Below, one piece after another: positions 25,172 through 32,581 of a DNA stretch of 32,598 nucleotides. Positions within the stretch are counted from its first letter, which is position 1. Each line of letters begins with the position of its first letter. The notes under the pieces are model-generated. The model did no database searches and had not been told where the DNA came from. It saw only the letters and a list, made by a program, of their open reading frames with translations. The position numbers were made by a program, and so were the translations under genes. This stretch comes from Pseudomonadales bacterium (GTDB taxonomy: Bacteria > Pseudomonadota > Gammaproteobacteria > Pseudomonadales > Azotimanducaceae), in NCBI GenBank assembly GCA_030728785.1, contig JANQYP010000023.1, positions 1 through 32,598 of the forward strand, written 5' to 3'.

Positions 25172-26491
25172 CTACAAAGGGTGTACTTTCACGGGCAGTT
25201 CAGTAATACCACGAACAAAACTGGAACGCAGGCGTACCGGTTCACCAACAACTTCAACATGGCTGAAGCGCTTGAGAATTTCTTCCCAGACGATACGCAG
25301 CTGCATCTCTGCCAGGCGGTTACCCATGCAGCGGTGGATGCCAAAGCCAAAGGACAGGTGATGCCGGGCCTGGGGCCGGTCAATAATAAACTCATCCGGC
25401 CGGTCAATAGCGTCAGCATCGCGGTTGCCAGAGACATACCACATCAGCAGCTGGTCATCTTTCTTGATCTGCTTGCCGCGCAGCTCAAAGTCAACGTTAG
25501 AGGTGCGGCGCATGTAGGGCAGAGGTGTCTGCCAGCGGATAATTTCCGACACCATGTTGGGTATCAGCGCCGGATTGGCGCGCAGCTTGGCGTATTCTGC
25601 CGGGTTCTGGTTGAGGGCCAGCACACCACCACTCATGGAGTTACGGGTGGTGTCATTACCACCAACAATCAGCAGGATCAGGTTGCCAAGGAATTCAAAC
25701 GGCTGCATGTCTTTGGTGTCTTTGCCGTGGGCCAGCATGGAGATCAGGTCTGATCCGGGGGTCTCAAGCTTGGCGCGTTCGTTCCACAAGGTGGTGAAGT
25801 AGGCCAGGCACTCCAGCAACTCGGTGCGGCGTTGTTCCTCTGATTCCACCACACCGGTACCGGGCGCGGCAGTGGCAACATCTGACCAGCGGGTCAGCTT
25901 GCGGCGATCCTCAAAGGGAAAGTCAAACAGGGTGGCGAGCATCTGCGTGGTCAGCTCAATAGACACCAGGTCTACCCAGTTGAAGGTTTCACCCACCGGC
26001 AGGCTGTCGAGAATTTTACCAGCCCGCTCGCGAATGATACTTTCCATTTTTGCCAGGTTGGGTGGTGCAACCACACCGCTGACAGTCGCCCGCTGCAGGT
26101 CATGTTTGGGCGGGTCCATGGCAATAAACATGGACAGGTTCAGGTCTGCCGGATTCAGTTCGGCATCTACCCGTGGGCCAATGGCAATACCATGGGCGGA
26201 GGAAAACATGTCGTGGTTCTTGTCGACAAACATGATGTCTTCGAATTTGGTGATGGACCAGTAGCGGCCAATGACGGGCAGTTCGTTCAGGTGCACCGGG
26301 TCTTCTGCCCGCAGGCGGGCAAAATGCGCCCAGTGCAGGTCCTGCTCAAACAGGCGACCATCAATCATGTTGATGTCTTCGATGGGCACAGCATAGGGAT
26401 CAACAATAACCGGTGGTGCATCTTTCCCAAGAAAGGGACTCATGGTCTCGCGGTCGACGGGTTTCTGTTCTTCTTTGCGTTGTTCGCTCAT
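25172..26491 (-). CDS. Cytochrome P450, CYP153-like (second copy)
   Basis: A 439-residue soluble P450. The I-helix motif is IVGGNDTTRNSMSGGVLALN, the ExxR helix is VSEIIRWQTPLPYMRRTS, and the haem loop is FGFGIHRCMG with ligand C388, followed by NRLAEMQLRIVWEEILKRF. It is closely related to the first copy at 19486-20814 but clearly diverged, especially in the substrate-facing N-terminal half, so it may take a different substrate. It matches the CYP153-type signature better than the first copy. No ferredoxin gene is adjacent. An inverted repeat lies 46 bp upstream of its start, and a terminator follows its stop. Confidence 0.93.
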   Translation of the reverse strand: MSEQRKEEQKPVDRETMSPFLGKDAPPVIVDPYAVPIEDINMIDGRLFEQDLHWAHFARLRAEDPVHLNELPVIGRYWSITKFEDIMFVDKNHDMFSSAHGIAIGPRVDAELNPADLNLSMFIAMDPPKHDLQRATVSGVVAPPNLAKMESIIRERAGKILDSLPVGETFNWVDLVSIELTTQMLATLFDFPFEDRRKLTRWSDVATAAPGTGVVESEEQRRTELLECLAYFTTLWNERAKLETPGSDLISMLAHGKDTKDMQPFEFLGNLILLIVGGNDTTRNSMSGGVLALNQNPAEYAKLRANPALIPNMVSEIIRWQTPLPYMRRTSNVDFELRGKQIKKDDQLLMWYVSGNRDADAIDRPDEFIIDRPQARHHLSFGFGIHRCMGNRLAEMQLRIVWEEILKRFSHVEVVGEPVRLRSSFVRGITELPVKVHPL

Positions 26492-26536
26492 GCTTAATGT
26501 GCCTGGTCAGGTTTTAGACGTGAGTCACACTAGCAC

Positions 26537-26552
26537 AAATATTCCAATATTT
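26537..26552. promoter_or_regulatory. palindrome AAATATTCCAATATTT upstream of the second P450
   Basis: AAATATT-CC-AATATTT is a perfect 7+2+7 inverted repeat, 46 bp upstream of the P450 start and between it and the stop of the MFS gene. AT-rich dyads of this kind often bind TetR or MarR-type regulators. No regulator gene is in the window. Confidence 0.55.
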
Positions 26553-26588
26553 AATGATCGAATCAGGACAGGCTGGCACCGCTTAAAT

Positions 26589-27827
26589 TCAGCCTGGCGG
26601 GGCCACCGGCTGGCTGGCCAGCTGGCGTAAGCGGTAAGCGCCGAAGGCCAGTGCCAGGCCAATGCCCGTTAGCAGATACAAGCCAGCATCGAAGTGGCCC
26701 GTCAGGTCAAACAGAAAACCCAGGGACAAGGGGCCGAGGACGCCGCCCACTTCGGCAGCGGAGAAAAACAGGCCGCTGGCGACGCCGGCATAACGATCAC
26801 CAATGGCTGGCAGTTCCACCAGGGTTAAAATTAATACCGTCATCAGGGCGGAGCGGGCAATACCCTGCAGCAGCAGGCCCATAAACAATAACGGCTCGTA
26901 CTGGAAATGCAGCAGCAGGCTGGCGGCAGCGGCCGCCAGGCTCAGGCCAATCAGGATGGGAAAACGCCGCCCGGGGGTCGCCAGGCGCGGGATTAACAGT
27001 GAGCCGGCAATGCCAATCACCGTCGGTATGGCAGCCCAGTAACCGGCGGTGACCAGGTCCATGCCGTTCTGTTGCAGCAGTGATGGCAGCCAGTTATTCA
27101 GGCCATGGTTAAACAGGAACACGCCCACACTCATCAGCAGTACCAGCACGACTGCCGGTGCACGAATCAGGTTGAGCAGAATCTGGGTCTGGGGCAGGGC
27201 GGTGCCAGTGCTGGCAGTGGCCGGCGCCCGATCCAGGCTCGAATGACAGGCAATGGCCAGCCAGGCCAGGCTCGCCAGAGTGCCAAAACCCGCCCACAGC
27301 AACATCACGCTGCGCCACTGGCCATCAAAATTGGGCAGCAGGGTGGCGTGGGTCTGGGTCAGCGAGATGACGCCGCCAATAGCGGGGCCGGTCATATAGA
27401 TACCCATGGCCAGGCCGCGAGAGGAACCGGTGAACAAGGCGGTTACAACCTTGGGCGCGCCGGCAGAAACAATGGGCCCGCCAATGCCGAATAACATCAC
27501 CGCCAGCAGCAGCGCAGTGTAACTGTCTGCCACACCGCGGAAGCCGGCGGAGGCGGCAATCAGCAGGCCGCCAGCGGTCAGGGCCCAGCGCGGCCCGAGC
27601 TTGTCGAGCAGGATGCCACAGGGAATGGCCGAGAAAATATACACCAGTTGCCAGGCACCCATAATGCTGCCCATGGCGGCATGGGTCATCTGCAGATCAC
27701 TTTCGATCAGGCCCACCAGCGGCGCAAAACTCGTGGCGACCAGGCCAAAGGCGCAGTACAGCAGCCAGACACCCGCGAGGATGACCCAGCGGTAGGCGTT
27801 GGGGGCAGTCTCTTCGGGTTTCGTCAT
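26589..27827 (-). CDS. Major facilitator superfamily transporter, substrate unknown
   Basis: A 412-residue protein with twelve predicted spans. The helix 2-3 loop CGILLDKLGPRWAL carries an MFS A-motif variant, and a central loop of about 30 residues (DRAPATASTGTALPQ) separates the halves. LMSVGVFLFNHGLNNWLPSLLQQNG starts the second half and resembles the CynX/NimT-type anion or nitrate/cyanate transporter group, but no substrate is claimed. It lies 97 bp upstream (on its own strand) of the second P450 gene, and the two may share transcription. The ATG at 27827 has a weak ribosome site. Confidence 0.87.
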   Translation of the reverse strand: MTKPEETAPNAYRWVILAGVWLLYCAFGLVATSFAPLVGLIESDLQMTHAAMGSIMGAWQLVYIFSAIPCGILLDKLGPRWALTAGGLLIAASAGFRGVADSYTALLLAVMLFGIGGPIVSAGAPKVVTALFTGSSRGLAMGIYMTGPAIGGVISLTQTHATLLPNFDGQWRSVMLLWAGFGTLASLAWLAIACHSSLDRAPATASTGTALPQTQILLNLIRAPAVVLVLLMSVGVFLFNHGLNNWLPSLLQQNGMDLVTAGYWAAIPTVIGIAGSLLIPRLATPGRRFPILIGLSLAAAAASLLLHFQYEPLLFMGLLLQGIARSALMTVLILTLVELPAIGDRYAGVASGLFFSAAEVGGVLGPLSLGFLFDLTGHFDAGLYLLTGIGLALAFGAYRLRQLASQPVAPPG

Positions 27828-27900
27828 AGGGGTGTCGCTGGTTACAGGGTCGGCAATTTATGCATCAGGTTTAACCAACTGTAGCAGGTTTGTCTGATAT

Positions 27901-27917
27901 TTGGGGTCAGAGTAAAA
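27901..27917. repeat. REP-like motif GGGGTCAGAGTAAAA
   Basis: TTGGGGTCAGAGTAAAA occurs in the intergenic gap between the MFS and luciferase-like genes. From memory, this string recurs near Y1/RAYT-type transposase genes in many proteobacteria. Only one copy and no transposase are seen here, so it may be a solo relic. Confidence 0.4.
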
Positions 27918-27966
27918 ACTCCGGCCTGGGTGAATAGAAGCCCCATCACCCGTGGCGCCTGCCAGA

Positions 27967-28806
27967 CTAAAAAAACGCGTCCGCAGTACCATCAACAAAT
28001 GCGATCAACTCTGCCCGGCTGCGCCCGGCCTGGAGCAGGATCAGGCGATCCACACCCAGTGCGGCATAACCCGCCAGGGTTTCGCGGGTCAGGGGTGCCC
28101 GCGGCGTGATACTGATTTCCAGATCGCCCAGCGCCTTCGGCCGAGGATATTTCTCCTGGGCCTTGCGTAACCCCGCAATTGCCTGGCCCGCCACCTCCAC
28201 ATCCATGGCAAAACCGTACCAACCCTGGCCTTGTGTCACTGCCCGGCGGAATGCCGACTGGCTGGCGCCACCGAGAACAATAGGCGGCCCCCCTGCTTGG
28301 TGTGGTTGCGGGCGGCTTTGGATACCCGCAAAGTTGACAAAGCGGCCGGCAAACTGTGGTTGGTCTGAGGTCCACAATTCCCGCATGGCCAGAATATACT
28401 CGTCGGTCCTGGCGCCGCGCTCTGCAAAATCCACCCCCAGGGCATCAAATTCGGCTTTGAGATAACCGGCACCAATACCGAAGATCAGGCGACCCCGGGA
28501 CAGATGGTCGAGGCTGGCCATTTCCTTGGCCAGCACCACGGCATTACGCTGGGCCAGTAAGGTGATGCCGGTCCCCAGCTTAATGCTGTTGGTGACCCCG
28601 GCAATAAACGCCAGTGCTGTTGAAGGGTGGACCATGGGGGTCAAGGGCGCCGCGGGGGAGGGTGCCACCTGGGGATCTGGCAACACCACATGCTCGCCGG
28701 TCCAGAGTGATTCAAAGCCAGCGGCTTCGGCACGTGTTGCCACCTGCAGCATAATGGCGGGATCTGCGCATAATCCTGTATTGATACCAAACAGACCGTA
28801 TTGCAA
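27967..28806 (-). CDS. Luciferase-like monooxygenase (TIGR03619-type LLM oxidoreductase)
   Basis: A 279-residue TIM-barrel flavin or F420-dependent oxidoreductase of the LLM superfamily. Motifs include ESLWTGEHVVLPDPQ near the N-terminus, IKLGTGITLLAQRNAVVLAKEMASLDHLSRGRLIFGIGAGYL (split here at AKEMASLD and LIFGIGAGY), and PPIVLGGASQSAFRRA. F420 or FMN dependence cannot be told from the sequence. The start is TTG at 28806, supported by AAGGAG 8 nt upstream; the nearby ATG at 28813 is out of frame. Substrate unknown; it may act in a lipid or terpene pathway with its neighbours, but this is only context. Confidence 0.88.
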   Translation of the reverse strand: MQYGLFGINTGLCADPAIMLQVATRAEAAGFESLWTGEHVVLPDPQVAPSPAAPLTPMVHPSTALAFIAGVTNSIKLGTGITLLAQRNAVVLAKEMASLDHLSRGRLIFGIGAGYLKAEFDALGVDFAERGARTDEYILAMRELWTSDQPQFAGRFVNFAGIQSRPQPHQAGGPPIVLGGASQSAFRRAVTQGQGWYGFAMDVEVAGQAIAGLRKAQEKYPRPKALGDLEISITPRAPLTRETLAGYAALGVDRLILLQAGRSRAELIAFVDGTADAFF

Positions 28807-28996
28807 CTGGCATTCTCCTTGTGGCTGAAATCAATGCAAAGGCGTGGTTGTTCATCCAAGGTTGGATTTATAACGCGAACTCGCCATAACAGCCAGCTTT
28901 CAGCCCAGTGCCGGCTGCAAGGAAAAACGCCGGCATCGCGGTCCACGGCTTGCTCAAAGCGCTCAAGCAGGCCGGCAAGAATCTCAGCGGCCATGA

Positions 28997-30052
28997 TCAG
29001 GCCTGCGGGTAATTCCTCATTCTGGCGGTGACTTTTTTCAGGTAATTTTGCGACTCCAGCCGAATATGGCGATTTGTCAGGAACCAGTAAAACTCTTTAA
29101 CCGTCATCTCGTTGATTCGGTCAATGGCTGATTGCCTGCCGCCAGATGGCGCAAGGCTGTTAAACAAACTGCCAGTACCGCCGTTGTAACTGGCGATGAT
29201 CGCATACTCCAGCTTTTGCGGATGATAGATGCCAGCCAGGTAGAGGTCCGCCAGGATACTCAGATAGCCGGTCCCCACCTCGATGTTATTGGCAGGGTTG
29301 TAAAGAAACTGGGTTGTTGGCGTGTGGCTGCGACCATCAATGATTGAGAAATAGTCTCGACCGGCAGTCTCCGCCTTAATCTGCATCAGGCCAAGGGCAT
29401 TAGAGCGTGAGCGCGCCAGGGGGTTGAAGGAGCTTTCTGTTTCGATGATGGCCATAACCAGCGGCAGCGGTATCTTGTGCCTGGCGCTGGCCGCCTTGGC
29501 TAAGGTGAGGTATTTGTTGCCGGCGATGGTTTTGTGCTGGTCGCTCATTGGGATGATTAAGCGCTCAGCTTGGGCGCCGTTTGAGCGCTGCAGCAAATGC
29601 TCGAGATAACGTTCTGCGCGCCAGACCGAAGCAATGTTTGCGCCGTCCTGGTCAACAATCTGGCCGAAGAAAAATGGTTTTTGGGTTTTGGGGTTGATAA
29701 GGCCAAAATCGCTGGCCGTGCTGCCGTCGATAATTGTCGGGTCAAATTGTGTCAGGAGAATCTCAACGGCAGCGCGTTTGATGTCTCGGGGTTCTGCGGC
29801 GCTGATGCTGATCAACCCGCGCTCAAAGTCGACGAGGATTTCTGCGTTACTTTGGCCTTGGTAGGCAAGAATCGACGGCAACATGCTGCCAAGCTCGTCA
29901 GAGTCGGCGTGGTACTCCTGCAGAAGCGCGGCCACGTCCGGAGCATAGGCAGCAAAGCTGGGCTGGTCCGCTGCATACAGGTTTGCCGAGGACACAAGGA
30001 CACAGACAGCTGCTAACTTCTCGAGTATTCCATGGGCAGGCAGTCTTCGCAT
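28997..30052 (-). CDS. MltC-like lytic transglycosylase, apparently not a lipoprotein
   Basis: A 351-residue periplasmic murein hydrolase. The N-terminal half matches the DUF3393 region of MltC (DVAALLQEYHADSDELGSMLP and GANIASVWRAERYLEHLL). The C-terminal SLT domain (from about 180) has AIIETESSFNPLARSRSNALGLMQI with the catalytic Glu of the ES motif, IIASYNGGTGSLF, and FYWFLTNRHIR. E. coli MltC is an outer-membrane lipoprotein of 359 residues. Here the only early Cys follows LAAV, a poor lipobox, and a standard cleavage after NLYA is more likely, so it may be soluble. Divergent from the PHP gene, with about 140 bp between them. Family assignment is firm; lipidation is open. Confidence 0.9.
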   Translation of the reverse strand: MRRLPAHGILEKLAAVCVLVSSANLYAADQPSFAAYAPDVAALLQEYHADSDELGSMLPSILAYQGQSNAEILVDFERGLISISAAEPRDIKRAAVEILLTQFDPTIIDGSTASDFGLINPKTQKPFFFGQIVDQDGANIASVWRAERYLEHLLQRSNGAQAERLIIPMSDQHKTIAGNKYLTLAKAASARHKIPLPLVMAIIETESSFNPLARSRSNALGLMQIKAETAGRDYFSIIDGRSHTPTTQFLYNPANNIEVGTGYLSILADLYLAGIYHPQKLEYAIIASYNGGTGSLFNSLAPSGGRQSAIDRINEMTVKEFYWFLTNRHIRLESQNYLKKVTARMRNYPQA

Positions 30053-30191
30053 GGGTTTATTGTAGTCAATGGCGTTTTGTTAGAACAAGCATAGACTCGG
30101 CCGCAGAGATTGTAACTTGCACATCGGCGACCCTTGTGGCAGTTTTGTCCAGCTTTTATTCCCTACTCACATTATTCATGTCGGAGTACCC

Positions 30192-30827
30192 GTGCTGCTG
30201 GACTTACATACCCATTCAATCAAGTCAGACGATGGTCGTGCCAAGGTAGAGAACTATTGCCAGTGGATCCGTTCCAAAAACCTGCCCATTGATGGTTTTG
30301 TGCTCACCGAGCACCGCCAGTTCGACGCCGAGTCAGACTACTCGGCCTTGGCTGAGAAATTTGACCTGTGTATTCTCAAGGCCAGCGAGGTGGAAACCGA
30401 ATATGGTCATGTGCTGGTCTACGGCGTGACGCCGGCGCTGCAGGCCGAGTTTGATTTTGGCAGCATATCCCTGCCGCTGGCCAAGGTCATTGCGGCCTGC
30501 AATGCCCATGGTGCCATTGCCGTGCCGTGCCACCCTGGCCGGCCGCGGGTCGGTATGTTTGCCCATACGGATGCGTTGGGCGTACCCGCAGGCGTCGAAA
30601 TTGTCGAAATATACAACGGCGGCAGTCGCGATCAGGAAGACCAGATTGCCATTGAGCATGCCAGTCAGCTGGGTTATCGGGGTATTGGCGGCAGCGACTC
30701 GCATATTGTCAGCCATGTTGGCCGCTGTGCAACGCGGTTTGACGCCGAAATCAAATCCATAGATGATCTGGTGCTGGCGCTTAAGACAGGCCAGTTCGAA
30801 GCAGTTAATCTGAAGACTGGCGATTAG
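30192..30827 (+). CDS. PHP-domain phosphoesterase
   Basis: A 211-residue PHP-superfamily protein with the N-terminal metal motif MLLDLHTHSIKSDDG (H6-x-H8), DGFVLTEHRQFD, KASEVETEYGHVLVYG (E and H), AVPCHPGRP and the C-terminal GGSDSHIVSHVG. These match the small PHP phosphatases or phosphodiesterases such as the YciV/RNase AM-like group, but the substrate is not known. The start is GTG at 30192, with CGGAG five bases upstream; a longer reading from 30117 lacks support. It precedes the MaoC-type pair by 55 bp on the same strand; whether they share an operon is unclear. Confidence 0.87.
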   Translation: MLLDLHTHSIKSDDGRAKVENYCQWIRSKNLPIDGFVLTEHRQFDAESDYSALAEKFDLCILKASEVETEYGHVLVYGVTPALQAEFDFGSISLPLAKVIAACNAHGAIAVPCHPGRPRVGMFAHTDALGVPAGVEIVEIYNGGSRDQEDQIAIEHASQLGYRGIGGSDSHIVSHVGRCATRFDAEIKSIDDLVLALKTGQFEAVNLKTGD

Positions 30828-30882
30828 GCGGTCAGCTGCATATACCAGCCATTTAAACCAACAACCAACGCCGGGGATCATA

Positions 30883-31320
30883 GTGGACCAGGACATAACA
30901 GCAGCGCGAGAAAAGTTTCTGAACCAGGATTTTGATGAAAAATCATTTTCTGTTCCTGCCGAAAAAACCATTGAATATGCCCGCCTGTGTGGCGAAACGG
31001 CAGAGCGTTTTTTGGATGCCAGCCATCCGGATTTCCAGGCACCACCGACTTACATTGCCAGCCTGAGTGGCAGTCGGGCCTTGCCGGAAGGATTCCCACG
31101 TTTTGGTATCGGCATGGATGCGGGCAAAGGTATTGAGTGTTTCCTGCCAGTGCGCCCCGGCACCACGATTACCGGCCGCACCCACCTGCACGACATTTAC
31201 AGCAAAACCGGGCGCTCCGGGCGTATGGTTTTTGCCGTATCGAGAATTGCGTTTTATGACGCCGAGGGAAATCTTCTGGCGAACTCTGACAGCCGGGTTG
31301 TGATGCGGGAGAAGAGCTGA
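30883..31320 (+). CDS. MaoC-type (FAS1-like) dehydratase N-terminal-domain protein
   Basis: A 145-residue hot-dog-fold protein of the MaoC_dehydrat_N group. It has a conserved FSVPAEKTIEYARLCGE start, APPTYIAS, GMDAGKGIECFLPVRPGTTITGRT and ARRIAFYDAEGNL-like strand (read as SRIAFYDAEGNLLANS). Such proteins are usually the structural half of a heteromeric enoyl-CoA hydratase, supplying the CoA pocket while the partner has the Asp/His pair. GTG is the start at 30883. Its stop shares one base with the next start, so both subunits are translated together. Confidence 0.87.
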   Translation: MDQDITAAREKFLNQDFDEKSFSVPAEKTIEYARLCGETAERFLDASHPDFQAPPTYIASLSGSRALPEGFPRFGIGMDAGKGIECFLPVRPGTTITGRTHLHDIYSKTGRSGRMVFAVSRIAFYDAEGNLLANSDSRVVMREKS

Positions 31321-31736
31321 TGGCGATTAGCACAATACAGGAAGTTGTTTTTGGTGAAGACCTGCCCACCTTTGAGCCCGACACATCACTGGCCACTACC
31401 AGGCAGTTTGCGGCCCTGGTGGGTTGGGGTGGTGCCCGCTTCAGCGACCACGAGGCGGCTCGCAAAGAAGGTCTGGCCGGCGCCATGGTGCCGGGCATTC
31501 TCAACCAGGGCTACCTGGTAGCCATGATCCACCACTGGGCACCGAATGCCGAGATCAAAGCCATCGACACGGTCTTTCGAGCGCCCGTGATTGCCGATGA
31601 AAAACACACCATTTCCGGTGTGGTCACAGACGTTAACGAAGCAGATGGCCAGGTGGAGATAGACCTGACCGTGGCTAACGAAAAGGGTGAGACCCGGGTG
31701 TTTGGCACGGCGACGGTGCAGTTGCCGATCGCTTAG
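31320..31736 (+). CDS. MaoC-like hydratase subunit
   Basis: A 138-residue hot-dog-fold protein. TTRQFAALVGWGGARFSDHEAARKEGLAGAMVPGILNQGYL is the region where MaoC hydratases carry the D-x4-H motif; here the spacing reads FSDHEAARK, so which residues form the catalytic pair should be checked by structure. The strands GVVTDVNEADGQVEIDLTVANEKGE complete the fold. It overlaps the upstream gene by one base (TGATG). Such pairs hydrate enoyl-CoA esters of bulky or medium-chain acids, and the acyl-CoA dehydrogenase pair at 13938-16385 is a possible partner in the same pathway. Confidence 0.85.
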   Translation: MAISTIQEVVFGEDLPTFEPDTSLATTRQFAALVGWGGARFSDHEAARKEGLAGAMVPGILNQGYLVAMIHHWAPNAEIKAIDTVFRAPVIADEKHTISGVVTDVNEADGQVEIDLTVANEKGETRVFGTATVQLPIA

Positions 31737-31746
31737 GGATGGTTTC

Positions 31747-31816
31747 GAGTAGCGAGTAGCGAGTAGCGAGTAGCGGGTTGCGAGGGGGGGTGGGGCTTCT
31801 AGCTTCTAGCTGCTGG
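31747..31816. repeat. heptamer repeat array, left block
   Basis: Ten consecutive 7-mers in exact phase: GAGTAGC four times, then GGGTTGC, GAGGGGG, GGTGGGG, CTTCTAG twice, and CTGCTGG. The units drift by one or a few substitutions while the period stays 7, which is not a multiple of three, so it is non-coding. It lies 11 bp after the MaoC stop codon. Confidence 0.95.
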
Positions 31817-31830
31817 CAAAAGCCTAAGAG

Positions 31831-31921
31831 GCGCTCTCGCTCGCGACTCGCAACCCGCCCCTCGCCCCTCGCTTCTGCCAGCAGCTAGCAGCCAGCAGCT
31901 AGCAGCCGCCCCCCACCCCCC
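31831..31921. repeat. heptamer repeat array, right block, inverted relative to the left
   Basis: Thirteen further 7-mers in phase, including CCCTCGC twice and AGCAGCT/AGCAGCC alternating twice, ending in C-runs. Two segments are exact reverse complements of segments in the left block: 31847-31858 with 31773-31784, and 31876-31888 with 31806-31818. The block ends 63 bp before the DUF1993 gene. Confidence 0.93.
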
Positions 31922-31984
31922 CCATTGATATTCAACCAGACTGTCCCAATCTCTGTGCTCACCATTCCCTCTTAAGGATTTACC

Positions 31985-32485
31985 ATGTCTCTGTATGCCG
32001 TTGCTGTACCCACGTTCAAGCGCACCCTGACCAGTCTGGCGGCGATTCTGAAGAAGGCTGAAGCCTTTGCTGAAGAAAAGAAGATTGATCCATCTGTACT
32101 GGTAAACGCCCGGCTGGCACCAGACATGTTTCCGCTGAAGCGCCAGATTCAGATTGCTTCTGACTCTGCTCGTCGCGGTACTGCCCAGTTGGCGGGTATC
32201 GAAGCACCCGTGATGGCTGACACCGAAGAGACCTTTGCTGAGTTGCAGACCCGTATCAGCAATACTATTGCCTTTCTTGACAGCCTCAAGCCTGCGCAAT
32301 TTGAAGGTGCCGAGGACAAGACCATTACCCTGCCAGTGGCCGGTACCGAAATTAAATTTGATGGCACCACTTACCTGATGTCATACGTGATGGCGAACTT
32401 TTCGTTCCACTCGGTCACGGTTTACAACATCCTGCGTCATAACGGCGTCGCGCTGGGCAAGATGGATTACCTCGGTAAGCCTTGA
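31985..32485 (+). CDS. DUF1993 family protein
   Basis: A 166-residue helical protein of the DUF1993 family, with SLYAVAVPTFKRTLTSLAAILKKAE, LAPDMFPLKRQIQIASDSARRG, and YLMSYVMANFSFHSVTVYNILRHNGVALGKMDYLG near the C-terminus. The family resembles DinB-type four-helix bundles; no catalytic role is established. The ATG at 31985 follows TAAGGA. It is enclosed between heptamer repeat arrays: one ends 63 bp upstream and another begins 5 bp after its stop codon. No operon partner is visible on either side. Confidence 0.88.
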   Translation: MSLYAVAVPTFKRTLTSLAAILKKAEAFAEEKKIDPSVLVNARLAPDMFPLKRQIQIASDSARRGTAQLAGIEAPVMADTEETFAELQTRISNTIAFLDSLKPAQFEGAEDKTITLPVAGTEIKFDGTTYLMSYVMANFSFHSVTVYNILRHNGVALGKMDYLGKP

Positions 32486-32490
32486 TGGGC

Positions 32491-32581
32491 GAGCTACTAG
32501 CTACTAGCTACTAGCTTCTAGCTGCTAGGAGCGAGAAGCCAGTAGCCAGAAGCCAGTTACGAGTTACGAGTCGCGAGATGC
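32491..32581. repeat. heptamer repeat array downstream of the DUF1993 gene
   Basis: Thirteen 7-mers in exact phase start 5 bp after the stop codon: GAGCTAC, TAGCTAC twice, TAGCTTC, TAGCTGC, TAGGAGC, GAGAAGC, CAGTAGC, CAGAAGC, CAGTTAC, GAGTTAC, GAGTCGC, GAGATGC. The array may run on to the window edge in a looser form (TCGTAGCTCGCAACC). Same style as the blocks upstream of the gene. Confidence 0.93.

Noticed and set aside
28641-28994. 117-codon open frame on the minus strand overlapping the start of the luciferase-like gene
   Set aside because: Overlaps the well-supported LLM gene in another frame and has no recognisable domain; its Cys/Trp-rich composition looks like a shadow.
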